Source: Candidatus Paenalcaligenes intestinipullorum (GTDB taxonomy: Bacteria > Pseudomonadota > Gammaproteobacteria > Burkholderiales > Burkholderiaceae_B). Taken from it: a stretch of DNA of 15,218 bases. The notes beneath the pieces are model-generated. The model was not told the origin of the DNA. It worked only from the letters and a program-made list of their open reading frames with translations, and did no database searches. How positions within the stretch are numbered: position 1 is the first letter of the stretch; each line of letters opens with the position of its first letter. The position numbers and the translations under genes were made by a program. Of the stretch, positions 13,705-15,218 are shown one piece after another. The stretch is from the NCBI GenBank assembly GCA_019120675.1, contig DWUQ01000056.1:1-15218 (forward strand), written 5' to 3'.

Positions 13705-14637
13705 ATGCGTGAATTAGTCTTGGAATGTACCGAACAGCAGGCAGAGAGCCTATCGGATGCTTTATTGGAATTGGGTGTGTTGTCGGTGTCGGTCGAAGAC
13801 GCTGACGAAGATACCGAGTATGAGCAGGCCTTATATGGCGAACCCGGCTTAGAGCCCGATGTGTTCGCGTGGCGACGCAATCGTGTGGTGGCCTTATTGC
13901 CTGATGACGCCATCCCTGAAGTGCTGATTAGCGAGTTGCAGCAGTGGGACATCGCCGACTTGCACGATGGGGCGTGGTCATTACGCGAGGTCCCTGACAA
14001 CGACTGGGTGTACTTAACTCAATCCCAGTTTGGCCCTATTCAAGTTGGCAAACGCGTGTTGATTGTGCCCAGTTGGCATCGCGACGACCCCGATTTACCC
14101 AGCGCCGCCGACATTCAAAACAATCAACGCGATCTAATTCGTATCGAGCTTGACCCAGGCTTGGCCTTTGGTACGGGTAGCCACCCCACCACGCATTTGT
14201 GCCTAGACTGGTTGTCTCAGCATCCACCACTAGGGGGTACCGTACTGGATTATGGATGTGGCTCAGGAATTTTGGCGATCGCCGCCAAAAAGATGGGTGC
14301 TCAGTCGGTGCGCGGAGTAGATATCGACGAGCAGGCCGTACGCTCCAGCGAGTACAACGCCAGCATGAACCATACTCCAATTGCGTTCAGCTTGCCCGAT
14401 GCCCTAGAGGCCGATACCCAGTACGATGTGGTGGTGGCCAATATTTTGTCTGGACCCCTAAAGGTTATGGCCTCCATGCTCAGTCACCGCGTCAAACCGC
14501 GTGGGCAATTGGTGCTGTCGGGTATTTTGGAGTGGCAAGCCCAAGAGCTTATCGACACTTATGAGCCGTGGGTGGCTTTAAACGTCTGGCAAGAACGAGA
14601 CGGCTGGGTATGCTTGGCAGGGCCTCGCCGCGCCTAA
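13705..14637 (+). CDS. prmA: Ribosomal protein L11 methyltransferase
   Basis: The 310-residue protein has an N-terminal L11-recognition domain (about 1-95), then DNDWVYLTQSQFGPIQV (98-114), DPGLAFGTGSHPTTHLCLDW (150-169), the SAM-binding DYGCGSGILAIAA (182-194), VDIDEQAV (205-212) and the catalytic-region NILSGPL (246-252). PrmA trimethylates amines of ribosomal protein L11 using S-adenosylmethionine; it is usually dispensable. The DWV stretch has Tyr103 where Arg is more usual. GGGA at 13694-13697 is the ribosome binding site, lying directly after the accC terminator. That leaves almost no room for a promoter of its own, so expression likely relies on terminator read-through or a promoter inside accC. 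The zinc-ribbon gene follows after 17 nt. Confidence 0.95.
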   Translation: MRELVLECTEQQAESLSDALLELGVLSVSVEDADEDTEYEQALYGEPGLEPDVFAWRRNRVVALLPDDAIPEVLISELQQWDIADLHDGAWSLREVPDNDWVYLTQSQFGPIQVGKRVLIVPSWHRDDPDLPSAADIQNNQRDLIRIELDPGLAFGTGSHPTTHLCLDWLSQHPPLGGTVLDYGCGSGILAIAAKKMGAQSVRGVDIDEQAVRSSEYNASMNHTPIAFSLPDALEADTQYDVVVANILSGPLKVMASMLSHRVKPRGQLVLSGILEWQAQELIDTYEPWVALNVWQERDGWVCLAGPRRA

Positions 14638-14654
14638 ACCAAAAAGGCTAACGC

Positions 14655-15218
14655 ATGCACGAGCTCACCACCTGCTGCCCTCAATGTGCACATTGCTTTG
14701 TGATCAGCATTGTGCAGCTCCAACAACGCAAAGGCTACGTGCGTTGCCCACAGTGTGCGTCGATTTTTGATGGTTTTGAGGCCGTCATCGACGACACCAA
14801 GCCGGTCACCTTGCCCTCAGCCTCGCCCGTGAAGGTGATTGAGCCTCCGCAGGCTTCAGCTTCTAGCCCCTCCGAATCCTACGAGACAAGTTCTTTCTTA
14901 CCACATGTGTTTCGGGAGCGAGAGCAGTTTCGTCGGGCGAATCCTGAGCGCACTCAAGATGCGCTGATCACAGGCAACGAGTCGACGTATGAAAGCGATA
15001 GCGCCCCTGAGGTGGATCATGATCCACAGCTAAATAGTACCAATCAAGCACTGCCTCATCTGCCAAAGGCAACGCTCACGACCGAGCAGGTCGCGCTGAA
15101 TACGCGATCGAGGCACGATGAAACGAACAGGAGTACTACTTGGGGGGTGACGAATCGTGAAGACAGCGATGAGCCTGCTACCCAAGAACACACGGTTTCT
15201 TTTGATGTGGAGTCGGTA
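14655..15218 (+). CDS. MJ0042-type zinc-ribbon protein, probably DUF3426 family (C-terminus beyond window)
   Basis: Translation from ATG 14655 stays open for 188 codons to the window edge. The N-terminus is a zinc ribbon: TTCCPQCAHCFVI (5-17) and GYVRCPQCASIFDGFEAVI (27-45), with Cys8, Cys11, Cys31 and Cys34 as likely ligands. This matches the MJ0042 pattern of proteins that in Betaproteobacteria often follow prmA. Residues from about 46 onward are a low-complexity linker rich in Ser, Pro, Glu, Asp and Thr, with no membrane segment yet. In the family a single membrane helix and a DUF3426 domain come later, but those would be outside the window. AAAGG at 14643-14647 is a fitting ribosome binding site. 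The cellular function of the family is unknown. Confidence 0.82.
   Translation, partial: MHELTTCCPQCAHCFVISIVQLQQRKGYVRCPQCASIFDGFEAVIDDTKPVTLPSASPVKVIEPPQASASSPSESYETSSFLPHVFREREQFRRANPERTQDALITGNESTYESDSAPEVDHDPQLNSTNQALPHLPKATLTTEQVALNTRSRHDETNRSTTWGVTNREDSDEPATQEHTVSFDVESV

Noticed and set aside
13248..14000. 250-codon minus-strand open frame across accC and prmA
   Set aside because: It spans two well-supported plus-strand genes and the terminator, and its product is low-complexity with no family motif.
1..15218. Mobile elements, CRISPR arrays, tRNA/rRNA genes, toxin-antitoxin or defence systems
   Set aside because: Nearly all bases are accounted for by recognisable housekeeping genes and I saw no transposase, regular spaced repeats, tRNA-like cloverleaf or abrupt composition change.

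Overview
The window reads as an ordinary core-chromosome segment of a betaproteobacterium, most likely a moderate-GC member of the Burkholderiales/Alcaligenaceae. The basis is gene order as I remember it for Bordetella-like genomes (rubredoxin-yqgE-ruvX, aroE-mtgA beside an RNase II-type gene, mpl, aroQ-accB-accC-prmA-zinc ribbon protein) and the character of the proteins; the genus cannot be fixed by eye. Coding density is very high. I found no rRNA or tRNA genes, CRISPR array, insertion sequence, prophage or toxin-antitoxin pair.

Layout. (1) 1-740, minus: a ThiD-like protein cut by the window edge, whose kinase motifs look eroded. (2) 866-2826, plus: rubredoxin, YqgE/AlgH, RuvX/YqgF and a PlsC-type acyltransferase. 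(3) 2853-10592, minus: seven tightly packed genes, transcribed in the order mpl, yqiA-like esterase, RNase II-family nuclease, aroE, mtgA, lptG, apaH. Several junctions overlap by 4 nt (ATGA), so this is probably one long operon read from the divergent gap at 10593-10710. (4) 10711-15218, plus: a Tat-exported TlpA-like thioredoxin, aroQ, accB, accC, a strong hairpin terminator, prmA and the N-terminal part of an MJ0042 zinc-ribbon protein.

Function. The minus-strand block is dominated by the cell envelope: Mpl recycles murein tripeptide, MtgA polymerises glycan strands and LptG helps move LPS to the outer membrane. It also carries shikimate synthesis (AroE), RNA turnover and dinucleotide alarmone cleavage (ApaH). 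The plus-strand block joins shikimate synthesis (AroQ) to the first step of fatty acid synthesis (AccB/AccC) and to ribosomal protein L11 methylation (PrmA). The two aro genes lie on either side of the shared divergent promoter region.

I did not find a clear undescribed system. The points most worth a second look are small: the motif-poor ThiD paralogue facing rubredoxin, the altered DER motif and short loop in RuvX, direct adjacency of ruvX and plsC without pyr genes, an Asp-to-Glu change in the RNase metal site, and a strong terminator only 13 nt upstream of prmA that leaves no room for a promoter.
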